This document shows, piece after piece, positions 20,141 through 33,876 of a stretch of DNA of 64,000 nucleotides. The stretch comes from Doris montereyensis. Taxonomy: Eukaryota > Mollusca > Gastropoda > Nudibranchia > Dorididae. A model generated the notes under the pieces. It ran no database searches. It saw nothing but the letters and a program-made list of their open reading frames with translations, and had not been told where the DNA came from. The position numbers were made by a program, and so were the translations under genes. The stretch lies in NCBI GenBank assembly GCA_037039925.1, contig JAXRKP010000815.1, positions 147,739 through 211,738 of the forward strand, written 5' to 3'. Numbering within the stretch: the first letter of the stretch is position 1; the number at the start of each line of letters is the position of its first letter.

Positions 20141-20996
20141 AAAACACTTCTACCGCACATGAGGAAAAATACCTCAACATATGAAGCTGAGGTTGCAATC
20201 CTTACAAAGTGTGGTTGAAGGAATTCGCCAGATACAAGGTCTCTAAAGCCAGATACACCATCTCCTGTAGGACCAAGACTACTTCTTATTCTCATTCAAA
20301 TATATATATAGAGACGCATCACTCCTCGATTTAGGCGAGACTGGGGTCAGGACATCCGGTCATTCACGCCCTACACTATAGTCTGTTTCCCTGGACCGAT
20401 GAATCGCCGTATTGTTTCCATAGTTAATTAATTAAGGGGATTGGTCTGAATGGGTTTCAAACATCATTTCTCTTTCTTTACCGTCATCACACCCACATCC
20501 ACACATGAAAGATGAGTCGGAACATTCTAGTCAAGATTTTGATGAAAAAATCCAAACATACCGTATTTTTCAAGTGGTGTAGTGCCATTAATTGTACCAA
20601 TTCAAAAAATTAACTGCCCTGATTTGGTCTTATTTTCCTTCACTCTGATTGGCGTTGCATGGTTTAATTGGAAATCACTTGCCATTGTCAACAAGCTAGT
20701 TCTTAAGTATCGGTTATTATAATTTTACATAATATGCTCTCGCTGTTTTTAACGACGATGATTATAGGCTAATACAATAGACGAATGATGGTTGTGGCTT
20801 TATGTTGGTAATCGCAATGATGATGTTGTAGTAATGATGGAGCAGCAGGATCATGATGAGATAATCTGATAATGGTGAAGATGGGGATGATGGCGGTGTA
20901 GTGTCTCTCCCTGAAAATGGCATTATAAAATTAAATGCTGGTGATGATGATGGCGATTGTTATCAGAATTCAATACATTGATGGTTATAACAAGGG

Positions 20997-21130
20997 GGAT
21001 GATGATGATGATGATGATGGTGATGATTGATGATGATAAGATGATAAACAGATATTATTATTATTATAAATTAGTAGTAGTAGTAGTAGCAGTAGTAGTA
21101 GTAGTAGTAGCCACAGCAGTAGTAGTAGTG

Positions 21131-21205
<75 letters not shown>

Positions 21206-21237
21206 ATAGTAGTAGTCAGTAGTAGTAGTAGGCTATT
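20997..21237. repeat. GAT and GTA trinucleotide tracts
   Basis: (GAT)n at 20997-21050 changes to (GTA/AGT)n at 21068-21237. The latter reads as poly-Val. Confidence 0.95.
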
Positions 21238-21689
21238 TTCACTTCAAAACTTTTAGATGTTCATACCTCCTGAATTTGTCACAGGTCTCGACGATGTGTG
21301 ATTGTTCCTAGTGCAGATTTAGAGAAAAAACGCCTCAAAAACTTAACCGGAACAATGGTCAGTACATTTTGAGCCTTTGAACCTCCGCCGAAGCAAACAC
21401 CCACCCGGCCACCACCTAAAGAACCCGATGCCCCCACCCACATCCTCAACGCACCTCGTTCAGAAGATGATACCCAACCTCAACATGGGACGAAAGGATT
21501 GGAGAGAAGAAAACCGCTTTAAAAAAGAAATTTGGTTGAAAGGAATGACCTAGTCTACAGAGAAGAGTTTAAAGATACTGACATCCAGATCAAAGCAGTG
21601 CATCTCCTATTCCGGATCTACAAACAGATTTAAATCATATTAAAAACATGCTAAAATATCGTCTGAAATAGTCATGATACCATTAGGAT

Positions 21690-22640
21690 AGTCAAATCAA
21701 GCAAGCATGGAAGAAGATGGACGGCTATGAAAAAAGCTTTGCTTTGGCGTTTACAACACAAGCCCAAAGCATATTTCATGATTAGAAAACGTTTGTGCCT
21801 ACTGTCACCAACTACACTTTCAGTGAGAAATATCCATCTAGACCTGGCGTCTGCCAACAAATCCACCATGTCTTCAAAATGAAAGTTGCTGGCATGTTAC
21901 ATTGCGCTGTCATCATCGATGAAATGGCTGTAAAGAAATCCTCAGTTACGACTGTATGAATGACGAGATTGAAGGAAGGCTTTGGATCATTGCATTTAGC
22001 CGCATCCAGAAGTGGTGATGATTCGGGGACTTGCAGTGAAATGGAAACAACCACTCTCTTATTATCTTTCCCATGGGCCAACAAAGATGCATGTCCTCCA
22101 AGCAATAGTCAAAGATATAATTGCTTTGGAATCCCAAGGTGTTGATTTGGGATCAAGACAGCAACAATAGGACAGTGTTCCGAAAGCTTGGCGTAAGTAG
22201 GGAAAAGGCCCTATTTTCTAATCAACGGCGAGAAAGTATTTGCGTTCGACCTTCCTCTTATGAAAGCATTAGGAATAACCTAAAGAAAATCGGCTTTGGT
22301 TTTGGTATCGTGGAAATTCATTCAGATGCTCTTCGAAAAAGATTCCCGTTATGGTGCCAAAGCTAACAGGAGGCATATCATGCTACCACCGTTCGCAAAC
22401 TTAGCGTCAAGCTGGCGGTCAAATCTTGAGCCATTCAGTTGCAGCAGGGATCACCACTATGGTCCACAGCGACCTCCCACCAGAAGCGATGGTGGAGGAG
22501 TTCACACACTCTTCAACTGTTTCAACAGTTCTTCCCTTGATACCAAAGGCACCCAGTTTCTTCTCGTGGAATTTCTACACGATAAGCTGGCGTGGCTCGA
22601 TAGCATTGTAGTCCTTAACAATTAATTATGCATTGAAAAC
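21690..22640 (+). pseudogene. P-element/THAP9-like transposase remnant
   Basis: The family is a cut-and-paste DNA transposase with an RNase-H-like core. Visible family blocks in order: ALLWRLQHKPKAYFMIRKRL (21735-21795), CAVIIDEMAVKKS (21903-21941), WDQDSNNRTVFRKLGVS (22148-22198), SIRNNLKKIGF (22267-22300), VRKLSVKLAV (22390-22418), ILSHSVAAGITTMVHSDLPP (22424-22483) and CFNSSSLDTKG (22523-22555). The DEM, the D-Q-x-x-N-N and the IRNNLKK motifs are characteristic of P-type transposases. The blocks lie in different frames with several stops, so the copy is dead. No THAP zinc finger was recognised upstream; 21300-21520 is Pro-rich. Confidence 0.75.
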
Positions 22641-23082
22641 ATGTCTCTTGGAGCTCTGGAACGATCTATCAAGGGATTTTCCTGACCAATCGCCTGAACC
22701 AGGAAAGAGTGTTCCTTATACCATCATTTGCCAAAACGTAGATGTGGAGTTCCAACATCAATAGTGATAGGTTTTAGATGCCTACATGAGGGATGAATTT
22801 GTAAACATTTGGATCCTACATCCTCAACAAGGTTGTACATTACATGAGGAAGAATTTGTAAACATTTCAGACATCCTCAACAAATTGTCAGACTACTGGT
22901 AAAACACGAAAACAAATTGTCAGACTAAGGAGATCGCTGACAAACATTTTCTATATTCGAGGACTACTGAGACAAAAACACTACAATATTTAGTAGGACA
23001 TGGATAGAGTTAAATGAGACCATTCCATTTTCCTTTTAGAGACCATTTGCCAAAGAAAAAACACTATATTGTTTGTCTCTGG

Positions 23083-23234
<152 letters not shown>

Positions 23235-23298
23235 TAGTATATATATATATAGGCTAAATGAGACCATTCCAAAATAGCTGTGAGACCATTTCAATAGA

Positions 23299-23344
<46 letters not shown>

Positions 23345-23404
23345 TTAAATTCTATGGGTATATATATATAGTAACAATATAGAAAACAAGCAAAACGAAC
23401 GAAA

Positions 23405-25151
23405 CAGCTTGGAGAACAACAGAAATAGTTTTTATAGTTGTAAAACATGGAGCGGAGTTATGGGCACTTGACCTGATGTGTTTTCCTAGAACAGTTAGGG
23501 AAGTTCCAGTAAGAAGCGGCTAGTGTTTGAAAGCATCAGTAGTCATGTTCTGGCATGTGTTGAGGGATGAAGTTCAGCCCACAGGATGTCAATTGTTTCA
23601 GTGACAATAGCACCAACAGTTAACCCATTCTGAAACTGAAATGGTGAGTGATTATTGAAGATCTAGAACTAATCTGGAAAAAAAGAATGTCAGCCAATGT
23701 ACGAATTCTAACTGTTCATTGTATCATTATTTTATATTTTTCTCCGAAAAAAGTGGAAATATCCTCGGGGAGAAATTTTCCTCTGAATTCAGACTGATAG
23801 ACCCCCCCCCCCCCCCCCCCAATCGAAATGACATATTTAGACTGATGTTTCTCAGACTTGGATCCATCGTTTAGGAGTCATTAGGAGTCAATAGAGGTGC
23901 CACCAGGACACTGGTCCAGCAGAGGTCCGTCAGTCGATGCTCACAGATTCGCCTTTGACAAGTGTGTCTAACCAAACAGAATTGGAAATCCTCAAGAAAT
24001 GCTTCAGTCCAATATTGTCACAGGTTTGGTTCCAAATAGCTCAAGAAGAAAAAAGAGTCAAGATGAGGACTATTATTATAAAAGATTGTGTATTATTGAG
24101 AAAAGAAGTTAGAGATATTGTTTGACAGAGAAGCCTAAAGAAATCAGATGCAGATCGAGGATGAGGATCTTGGATGTTCCTCAAAACACTTCGCACATGA
24201 GGAAAATACTCAACATATGAAGCTGTTCCACAGCCATGTGGTTGAAGAATTCGTGTATGGGTTCAGCCAGATACAACCGCGTCTACCAAGACTACACCTG
24301 TACAACACCATCTCCTGTAGATTCACTCTTATTCTCATTCACACATCCTCTCTACTCATTCTGATAACACCAAGTGCAGAGGCCTTTGTAAAACTCTCTG
24401 AGTCTGAGTAGCATACTCCTCAAAGCACTAATTGAGTTGTTTTTGTTCGTTTTGATCAATTAATTACAATTGTGTGTTCACGCAATATTTAGCCTGCATT
24501 TTATTTGTGGTTGAAGATTCAGTGATTATTATCTCTGATTTTACGATTGATTGATAAAAATATGTTTAATGGACCTGTCCAGTTTCTTCTCTTCCCTTCT
24601 TCCTTCGGATATTCTTTCAAGATGAAAAGGAGCCTCACCTGCCTTTCCTGTGTTATCTCACTCTTAAGCCGGCCACACAGAGAATAATTCCAACACCGTC
24701 TCTTCAGTGTCAGCTGCTTCTTCTCCTTCCTTTTTCATCATGTTTTTTCCCCCAGCCACACGATGATGTTTATTATAGTTGGCTTTGAAAAGCTACTAGA
24801 GATAAATGTCTGAAAATGGATTGATCTGAAGAGTGAAGAGGAACAATGGACAGTGTGTTCCCTAAATTAATTAGGGCTTAGATGTGGAGTTCACCATCAA
24901 TAAAGAGCGGGCATCTTTGTGAATATACCACTATCCTATTATAATTTGATAGGTTTTAACATGAGGATATTTGGAACATTTGGAATCCTCAACAAGATGG
25001 GGGAAATGGCACCAGCCTACTCCAGAGGAGCGACTTGTTTCATAGGTAAGACACAAACAAACAGACTATGAGACAAAAAAATACAAAATAATGAAACTAT
25101 AGGGCAGGACATGGATAGAATAAAAAATTTGAAAGAGACCACTAGAAAAAG

Positions 25152-25160
<9 letters not shown>
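23405..25160 (+). mobile_element. Internally deleted copy of the P-like region
   Basis: Starts CTTGGAGAACAACAGAAATA, like 19155, and follows the left part through TGTCAATTGTTTCAGTGACA (23585 versus 19355) and the poly-C plus AATCGAAATG block. It then follows the right part (GATGTGGAGTTCACCATCAA at 24882; GGACATGGATAGAATAAA at 25107). It lacks the transposase interval and carries many small deletions. Confidence 0.6.

Positions 25161-25245
<85 letters not shown>
25157..25245. repeat. (TA)n microsatellite
   Basis: About 88 bp of alternating TA at the right end of the deleted copy; a TA run occupies the matching place in the long copy. Confidence 0.95.
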
Positions 25246-25249
<4 letters not shown>

Positions 25250-25529
25250 ATATTTAAATAAAAATTCGACCGAGAAAAACAGTAGATAATAAACTGGAAA
25301 TAGAACATGGGGCAGACTTCATCGTTTTTGAGGTGCCTCAACCGAGACTCTGGGGCACTAGAAGGAAAGGTGTAAAACCAAGTCCTCTCTTATTTTTGTT
25401 ATATAAAATTAACAAATTAATGTTATATTAATACTGTCAATTCATGCCTTTAGTCAGTATTATTGTTGGGTCTGACGCCCTGTCCTTATTGAATTACATT
25501 AGTGCCCACAATACGCCAAATCTCTTCTA

Positions 25530-25625
25530 TTCTTCTTCTTCTCACCTTTTACTTCTGTTCTTCTCCTTCTTCTCTTCTTCTTCTTCTTCTTCTTCTTCTT
25601 CTTCTTCTTCTTCTCCTTCTTACTT
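25530..25625. repeat. (TTC)n microsatellite
   Basis: CTTCTTCTT repeats with a few substitutions; translates to poly-Ser or poly-Leu. Confidence 0.93.
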
Positions 25626-25844
25626 CCCTAGAGCATGAATCTGATGAATTGATTACTTATGCGTGCATTTATTGATCAATTCACATGCTTGTATACCACT
25701 ACTTCCGACGTTTTAACTATAGGAAATAAGGGGAAATGACTGCGACTGCGAGAGAAACAGACTATGAAATGTACGACGTGAAACAGTTTCGAGGCACTGG
25801 GTGACCGATCTCACGCGATTAACATGGGGCTTAATGGGGCCAGC

Positions 25845-25871
25845 TGACTAGTGAGTATCTCTCACTAGTCA
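25845..25871. other. Perfect 11-bp hairpin
   Basis: TGACTAGTGAG, a 5-base loop TATCT, then CTCACTAGTCA. No terminator role is implied in a eukaryote. Confidence 0.85.
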
Positions 25872-26244
25872 TCTCCGCTTGAGTCTGTAGGTCTGAATTT
25901 ACCTTTAGAAGAATGTTTCTATGAGAGTTAACTGTAATTTTTGTTTAAAGAAACCCAAGTCAACGGCAGAGACTCGGAGAGATTGAGGTGAAAGTCTGAG
26001 ACACCATTCTGAGTTCACAAAACAGCCGTCGCACTTTGTCAGAAAAGAAAGGCCAGCTGCGATTGGCGGACTTGCTGGGTTTTTGTTTTGTTTTGATGCC
26101 TTAAAATGAGAGTCAATTCAAGTTAGATTATCAATGTTTTCTGGGATATTACGGGGCGCTGTGCAAGTTAGAATTAGTTGCGCAGTCAACCGAGTCTGTT
26201 TTCAGATTTGGATAGGTTGGCAGCTATGATGATACATACATTCC

Positions 26245-26455
26245 ATTTCCATTTATTAAGTTTCACATACCTCGTGCTATACATCCATTCATAAAGTTTC
26301 ACATACCCTTTGCTATACATCCATTCTATACATCCATTCATAAAGTTTCACATACCCCATGCTATACATCCATTCATAAAGTTTCACATACCCATGCTAT
26401 GACATCCATGTCATGTTACATCCATTGATAAATCACATACCCCATGCTATCACAA
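26245..26455. repeat. ~37-bp repeat
   Basis: Five to six copies of CATTCATAAAGTTTCACATA followed by CCCCATGCTATACAT, with partial units. Confidence 0.85.
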
Positions 26456-26479
26456 AGTGCGCCCACTCCGTATTCTTGA

Positions 26480-26990
26480 TTTGTCTTGGTTTTAGTGTTA
26501 TGATTGTTGATAAATCACAACGTCGCTATGACAAAGTGTTTTAGTTTTAGTTTTAGTATTATGATTGTTGCTATGACAAAGTGTCTTGGTTTTAGTGTTA
26601 TGATTGTTGATAAATCACAATGACAAACGTATTATGATTGTTGCAATATCGTGGCTATGACAAAGTGTTTTGGTTTTAGTGTTATGATTGTTGATAAATC
26701 ACAATACGTGGCTATGACAAAGTGTTTTGGTTTTAGTGTTATGATTGTTGATAAATCACAATGTTTTGTTTTGGTTTTTAGTGTTATGATTGTTGATAAA
26801 TCACAATACGTGGCTATGACAAAGTGTTTGGTTTTAGTGTTATGATTGTTGATAAATCACACACGTTTGGTGTTATATTGTTGAGTATGACAAAGTGTTT
26901 TGGTTTTAGTGTTATGATTGTTGATAAATCACAATACGTATGATTATGACAAAAGTGTTTTGATTTACGTGTTATGATTGATGATATTAA
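26480..26990. repeat. 57-bp minisatellite
   Basis: About nine copies, several truncated, of a unit containing TATGATTGTTGATAAATCAC, AATACGTGGCTATGACAAAG and TGTTTTGGTTTTAGTGT. The open plus frame at 26651-26845 is a 19-residue repeat translation. Confidence 0.9.
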
Positions 26991-26999
26991 CTATCTCAT

Positions 27000-27570
27000 C
27001 AATAATTATCTCTGTACTACTCAACACCGTGTATCGGTTCCTTTTGTGATGCTATATGAATGGGTGAACAGTATGTATTGTTTAAAATGTAATGTAAAAT
27101 CTAAATTTCTCTTACTTTGAGTGCGCAGCAAACTCAGGAACCACTGTACTCAGAACCGCTGTATTTTGCATGTAGGTATTAAATAGCCTGCCTTAGGTTC
27201 TTAGCTTATTGCTTATTTTGGATCACAACATTATTCAAATTTATTGAAAACGAGACAAAACCATTTTTGCCTACGATCGAGGAATCTTTGTATTGCAACG
27301 TATTCCAACGATTTCTGGTCCTTTTTAAAATAGAAAGTCAGCGTGAACGCAGTGCTGAGTACTGATGCGATCTAATAACCGTACTTGATATCACTCGTAC
27401 ACAGTACAGTGGTTTCTGAGTTTGTCGCCCGTCAAAGTTTCAGAGACTCAGATATATATTATAAAGATGAAAATAGATCTAGTCTATGGACTCTCTTGTA
27501 TACAATAAAACCAACGTTATTCATTGACACTTGAGCTTTTTATTTCTTGTTATTATAGGCAACAAGTAAT
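27000..27570. other. No feature recognised
   Basis: Unique AT-rich sequence between the 57-bp array and the LINE 3' end; one short TATATA run near 27450. Confidence 0.4.
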
Positions 27571-27912
27571 TAAAAATGGAACCATGCTTTTTGTTTGTTT
27601 GCTTTGTTTTGGTTTGTTGTCAGTTTTGTCTTTGTGTTTGTTGTCGAGATTGGGATCAAAACCTGGGTTTTTTGACACCATTTTTGTGTGAAAGAGTGAA
27701 AGAGTCACAGGTGCTCCTGGAGATTCTTCGATGCTATTTCACCCTGAGATTTGTTTTTTCAAAGAAACAAACAAATAATAATAATAATAATGAATAGCAT
27801 TTTTATAGCGCATATCCAAGAAATTACTTAATGCTCTATGCGCATTCAAAAAGAAAAGAAGTAGATCTATAATATTATAATTCATAATAGTATAGATAAT
27901 GGTATACCAATT

Positions 27913-29673
27913 TCAATTACAAGGACAAGTATATAAACCATCAAAATTTACATTCAAATTAATGGTGAAACATAATACACAAATTTTGTCAAATGAGATA
28001 TGCTTTTTGAAAAGATGGTGTTTCAATTGACATTTAAATATGTTGAGACTCTTTGCTTCTCTAATTTCCCTGGGTAAATCATTCCATACAACAGGGCCAA
28101 CATAAGAAAATGAACGTTCGCCATACCTTTTGTAAGAGGGAGAAGTTCTTTCATATATTAATTTGTCACTCGACGATCGCAAAGTGCGAGAAGGGCGGCG
28201 GAGATTCAAAAATTGTGACAAATAGAGTGGTATAGTTCTAATAGAAGATTTAAAACAAAAAAGAGCAATTTTATAAGTGATACGGTCTTTGACCTGCAGC
28301 CAATGTAATTTCTTTAGATCTTGCGTTATATTATCTCTTTTACTCTTTTTGACAACGACTCTTGCTGCATTGTTCTGAACTACCTGGAGTCGTGATAACA
28401 GTCCTTTTGGGAGATTGGCAAAGAGAGAATTACAATAATCAATCTTTGAAAGGACCAAAGACGTCATTAATGTTTTAGTCACATCAAATGTCAAAAATTG
28501 CCGAACGTGGCTTATATTTCTGATTTGAAAATTCAAGGATTTACAAAGAGATATTATTTGAGATGTCATAGAAAAATCATGATCGAAAATGATACCCAAA
28601 TTCTTAGCCCTGTGTGAACATTCAACTTTATGATCATTTATCTTTAGTTGGATAGGGGTATTTGGTTTATTATCCTTGGATTTCCAATTATCAAAAATTC
28701 GGTCTTATTTTCATTCAGCTTTAATTTATTACTAGACATCCACATTTTCAAATCTGTGATACAATTTTCCATAATATTCAACGATTTGGACAGATCATTG
28801 ATGTTGCATGAACAGTATAATTGTGTATCGTCTGCATATAAATGGTATTTTAGTTGGTAAGATTTTATTATTTCAACCATTGGTTGGGTGTAGATGGTAA
28901 ATATTATAGGCCCAAGTACTGATCCTTGAGGTACACCATGTGTTAAAATCTTTTGTTCGGAATATTCATTACCAATGTTGACGGATTGGTATCGCCCACG
29001 CAGATAAGATTCAAACCAAAGAAGAAGTCAAGAACAGTCCCTGAAAAACCAAATGTATTCTTAAGTCTGTTTAAAATAATTTTATGATTAGCGTATCAAA
29101 CGCTGCAGAGAGGTCCAGGAGTACCAAGATGCATATCTTCTTATCGTCGATTTCATTAAGAATATCGGTAGATATTTTCAAAAGTGCCGTTTCGGTACTG
29201 TGGTCGGCCCTGTAAGCGGATTGATATAACTCGTGTAGATTGTTTCGTTCTAAGTGTCCCAACATTTGAGCGAGAACAGCTTTTTCCAAAACTTTCGACA
29301 GAAAAGGCAAGTTTGAAACGGGTCGATAATTTCTCAATTCATTTGAATCGAGGTTAGGTTTCTTGATAAGGGGCCTAACAATTGCATTTTTGAAACAACA
29401 GGGGACTGTTCCGCTTTGGAGTGAACAATTTATCAAACGGGTAACATGAAACAATATAGTATTAATGATATCCTTGAGTAGATATGTTGGAATAGGATCA
29501 AGAGAACATGATTTTGACGAAGACTCGCTTATTATTTTAGATATATCAGCTTCTGGGACAATCAAAAAAGTTTCAAATACATTACCCTCGAATGCCGAAA
29601 AATGTAGATCAATTTGAGGCTCATTATCAATTTCTTGTCTTATTTTTGTTATTTTGTCTTCAAAAAATATCAT
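27913..29673 (-). pseudogene. LINE reverse transcriptase and C-terminal domain
   Basis: RT motifs in order: SCSLDPIPTYLLKD, NAIVRPLIKKPNLDSNELRN, YRPVSNLPFLSKVLEK, HSTETALLKI, LLDLSAAFDT (first catalytic Asp), a broken part at 28880-29070, YHLYADDTQLY (catalytic DD) and KLKLNENKTEFLIIG. The C-terminal block has LVLSKIDYCNSLFANLP, LKKLHWLQVKDRITYKI and RSFSYVGPVVWNDLP, typical of CR1/L2-type elements. Confidence 0.85.
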
Positions 29674-29810
29674 GAATTTATTGCAAAGAATTTTGTGATC
29701 TTCATTTGGCAGATTTTTTTCCTTCCCAGAAGCTTATTTGACATTTGGAACAATTCACGACATGATTTGACATTTTTGAATTTTTGCAAATAATAGTGTC
29801 TTTTGTTCTG

Positions 29811-29898
29811 CATCACGATGTTGTTGTGTCCACATCACGATGTTGTTGTGTCCACATCACGATGTTGTTGTGTCCACATCAGGATGTTGTTGTGTCCA
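29811..29898. repeat. 22-bp repeat inside the LINE ORF
   Basis: Four copies of CATCACGATGTTGTTGTGTC plus CA, starting at 29811, 29833, 29855 and 29877. The 22-bp period breaks the reading frame of the linker between endonuclease and RT. Confidence 0.95.
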
Positions 29899-30219
29899 TT
29901 TCTTATTTTCATGAAAAGTCTCGGTCGCTTTCGGATCTTGATTTCCGCCATTTCCTTTCAGCTTTTCTCTTTCTTGTCTTGGACGTCTTGACGTCATCAG
30001 AAAACCATGGTGAAGAAGGTCGGGATGAGATTTCTCTGATGACTTCAGATGCATGGTGGTCCAGTGTTTCTAGCAAGATGTTGTTTAGATTACTTGCTGT
30101 GATGTTATTACTGTTTAGTAATTTTTCATTGATATCACCATTGAAACAATCGATTTTAATTTTGTTCATGTTCCTAGATTTTATTTGTTTTTTTCGGAAC
30201 AACAGGAGTTTCAAGGCTA

Positions 30220-30850
30220 GTTGTTAAAATAACGAAGTGATGGTCAGATATGGCCAGGTCTAACACCTCACACCTATCAAATCGCTGCCCGTTGGGAATC
30301 AACAATCCAATCCAGGATGCTGGACGAGGTGTGCGTAGGTGTCAAAACAAGTTGTTTCATATCATGCTCGTCCAACAACTCCCTCAGTTGTTTCGTTTGG
30401 GATTTTTCAGGGTTGTTAAAATCAATGTTGAACTCCCCAAGATAATGAAAGGGCGTTTTTTTTAGAGCGGATAGAGAAAAGGACATCACTGAATTGGGTG
30501 ATAAATTTAGAGATTGATTGGTTTGGCGGTCGATAAATACAAAGAACAGTTATATCTTGTGTTTTTATTTTCATCTTGATGATCCCTGACTCAAATGAGT
30601 CGATTCCGTTAAAGGCTGATGTATCTGGCGATGCGTGCATGTTGTTCCTGGACACAAATGCAATGTCACCTCCGCGTTTTCCTTTACGAGGGAACGAATG
30701 GATGGAATTCGTCGGGGACTAGCATTTCCATAATGGCTTCATCCCCGGTTTCAAAAGCCATGTCTCAGTCAAACACAGTAAATCTAGATCATTGTCGATG
30801 GTCAGTTCATTTAGAGTTTGTGTCTTGTTTCGACATGACCGCACATTAAG
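30220..30850 (-). pseudogene. LINE endonuclease domain
   Basis: APE-type endonuclease motifs appear as LLNVRSCRNKTQTLNELTID, DLLCLTETWL, KRGGDIAFVSRNN, VLCIYRPPNQS, LGEFNIDFNN and TPTHTSSSILDWI, with frame changes after TWL and near 30480. These match the first-strand nicking nuclease of Jockey/CR1-type elements. Confidence 0.8.
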
Positions 30851-31079
30851 AAGGCCGACTTTTAAATGGTGCTGTTTTGATTTTAATTTTGATGTCAGTC
30901 TGCGCTACCTCCTTTTTTGGAGCGTCTCGTCTTTCTATTTTTGCTACTACACCGACGTGAAAGTAAATATTTAATTTAGTGAGTCGATGAATTGTATATT
31001 CGTCTGCTACGTTTGTTGTTTTGTTGATAAGACGCAACGTTTGGTGACTGTACACAAGTTCGACCATGGTGACGTGAGT

Positions 31080-32800
31080 ATTATTCTACACGAGAATGAT
31101 TTTATGTTTCTTACCACGATCACAAGAATAACTAAAATGTCACAGTAGGAGAAATATGATTTGCTCCATTTTTCCAAAAGCAAACATGAAATTTGATAAA
31201 TCCAAAGAATTTCTTGAATAAAGAACATTTTGAAACACAGTTTTGAAACAAATCGAAAGGTATAAATTTTGACTAAAATAGAGCATAGGATGACACAGTA
31301 AGACCGAGAAAATGTAGAGCTATGAAGGAGCGCTTGTGAGGCGCTCTACTACACACTACATATGTATCTGTGTATCAGATTTTGCTGTTTCCTCCTCATT
31401 TGCTGTGGGTCCTACTCCTTTTCTTTCCTTCTTTCCCTTATCTTTTATTTTGCTGTTTTGAGATCAGTGCATATAGTGGCCAGGGTAAATTTCAATAAAA
31501 CACAACCTTATTCACCATCAGATCACCGTCATTGTGGAAGGGGTAAATTTCTATGAAACAAACAAAACATCCAGAGAATGTGTCTTTAGTTTCTTACCAT
31601 TTCTTCTATCTTACATAATTTGGAAGCCCGATTGCGATTCATGTTGACCAATGAAAACGTTCTATTCTGAGGTACCTTTGTGTGGGGTAATCTTTTAAAT
31701 GAAAGCAGATGGTATACTACAAAAAGCAACATAACACATCTAATAGACCCTAGAATAACATAGGCTATCAAAATTAAGTGTTACATCAATATAGAATTTA
31801 TCAAAAATGTGATTTGTGACTCAATTTATTCACTCCCAGTCCCAGACGATGACAACTTGGCTAAGGACTTCTAGGCAAACCGGTTGTAAACAATGATGTG
31901 CTTAGTCCTATTAAATAATAACGGTTTATTAGTTTCATTCTTTTTGTAGAGGCGCTCTGCCACCCTTTGAAGATTTAGATTTTAGATCTAGACTAATAGA
32001 GATTTTAATCGTTTCACTGGAGTGTCATTTCATTTGTCTTCAGATTAGTGCATTTACTCTCTACCACTAGATCTAGATCTAGATCTAGGTCTATGTCTAG
32101 ATCTAACATGATCAAGTTCTTGGAACGTAATAATTTTTGTCAAGTCCCAGACTGTTGCGTTGTCACATTGTGATCTAGATCTAAATCTAATCTAGAGTAT
32201 AGCGAATATGAAAAATTAAATAATTTGACATCACTGTAGTGTACGTGTGGTGAAGCGTATAGAATATAGACTAGATCTAGACTAGACTAGATCTAGCTCT
32301 AGATTCTGGCTCTATTTTTCGAAGTGACTTCGCAATAATGACGAATATTTGAGAGAGAAAAATGCTATTTGTGATTTGTATCAGATGTATTGCCGATTAC
32401 GGATGATGAATCGAGTACCGTTTTGGGAGAGAAACACAAGATTTTCTCCTGATATAAAGTTTTGTTAAGTTTAAAAATACATGTACTTCAACAGCGACGT
32501 GATTGATAGCTCCGCCGTCTTGGTTCATTGTTTAGAACCAGAGACGATGTTGTCAAGGTCGTGTGACGTCACGACTTTTCAGCCCTATGAGTATGAGGAA
32601 AGATAGATGTAGTGACACAACATAGATCTACATGCGTGCAAGCTACACAAAGAGAGACACACACGCACATGCACATAGATTTAGATCTAAATAGAATCTA
32701 TATTCAGATCAAATCACATGTCACACAGATCTCGACCTAATGTTGAATCGTGACACAAGACTTAAGAAAGATAGAAGGGGAGGAGAAACCATTACAATGA
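31080..32800. other. Intergenic with SINE-C fragment and AGATCTAGATCT tracts
   Basis: A short dispersed repeat (ATTCACCATCAGATCACCGT then GGGGTAAATTTC) is at 31510-31565. Several (AGATCT) runs with TCTAGA variants occur at 32070-32110 and 32170-32310. No coding segment was recognised. Confidence 0.45.
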
Positions 32801-32802
32801 TG

Positions 32803-32906
<104 letters not shown>

Positions 32907-33185
32907 TTAACAAACAGACAGACTTTCACAGAGACAGACAGTATACATACAAGAAACAAACAGACAAAGGACTGGGATAAAAAATAAACACATAATAGAA
33001 AGAAAGAAACCAATCAGAATTTTTTTCTTTTTAGATAAGATTTTTATTACAGAAGGAAGAATGACAGATTTAGTGAGACAAGGCCAAGTTTAAAGATAAA
33101 TTAATGGAGAGACACAAAAACATGAGCAAAAAGAGCAACTGTTGTTGGAGAGACCATAGATTATTAGATAGTGGTGGGGACATTT

Positions 33186-33218
<33 letters not shown>

Positions 33219-33248
33219 TGAGAGAGAGAGAGAGAGTGGAGAGAGAGA
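33186..33248. repeat. (GA)n microsatellite
   Basis: Interrupted GA tract with AAAG, GTGA and GTGGA breaks. Confidence 0.93.
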
Positions 33249-33504
33249 TAACTGTATACGATAAACCATCATTCCTTCTTTTTCCCTGTTCTGGAATGGG
33301 TAATTCAGCTTGAAAAGTATAAAAATATAAACAAACGGTTCAAGGATGAATAAATTGGGTCATATTATATGGAGACATCAGTGGGCGGTTCAATGAAAGC
33401 TAATAAAATTTTAAATCGTCTTAATTAATCCTTTCACCACAATGGTGGTTACATTCAATTAAACAAACAAACAAGGGGATTACACACACAATAGAATTGA
33501 AAGA

Positions 33505-33640
33505 AACCAATCAGTTATTTATTTGTTGTTTTTATTTTTTAATCTTACAGGTATCACACACCAAGGTGGACTTGGGTTCATCTTTTTTTATTTTTACCAA
33601 AGGATTATTTTTATTACACAAACAATTAGAATTTGAAAGA
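33505..33640. repeat. ~130-bp segment duplicated at 34148
   Basis: TTATTTATTTGTTGTTTTTA, AATCTTACAGGT, CACACCAAG and TTCATCTTTTTTTATTTTTA recur at 34148-34275 with small indels. The second copy lies inside the TIR element. Confidence 0.75.
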
Positions 33641-33876
33641 AACCAATGAATTTTTTTACTTTAACATTAGATTTATTATGAGAAAGGAACAATGACAGAT
33701 TTAGTTTAATCAGTTTAATCAAATTAATGTGATAATTAATGTATTTAAGATACCGCAAAACAACAAGGCATTTGTTGTTGGTTTTTGCGACCATAGATTA
33801 TTAGATACGGTGGTGGGGACATTTGATATAGCAGACGCTTGGGAAAGACAAACAAAGGGTCATGTTTTGGATTATA

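Larger units (their letters stand above)
27777..31070 (-). mobile_element. CR1/L2-like LINE, nearly complete but frame-broken
   Basis: Order on the minus strand: N-terminal leader (31067-30850), endonuclease (30840-30250), linker, reverse transcriptase (29673-28640), C-terminal domain (28600-27913), 3' UTR, and an (ATT)n tail at 27777-27792. A microsatellite tail without polyA is usual in CR1/L2-type elements. At least four frameshifts or stops. Target-site duplications were not found by eye. Confidence 0.85.

Noticed and set aside
25845..25871. Hairpin as a transcription terminator
   Set aside because: Perfect stem but no T-run and a eukaryotic context; no gene ends there.
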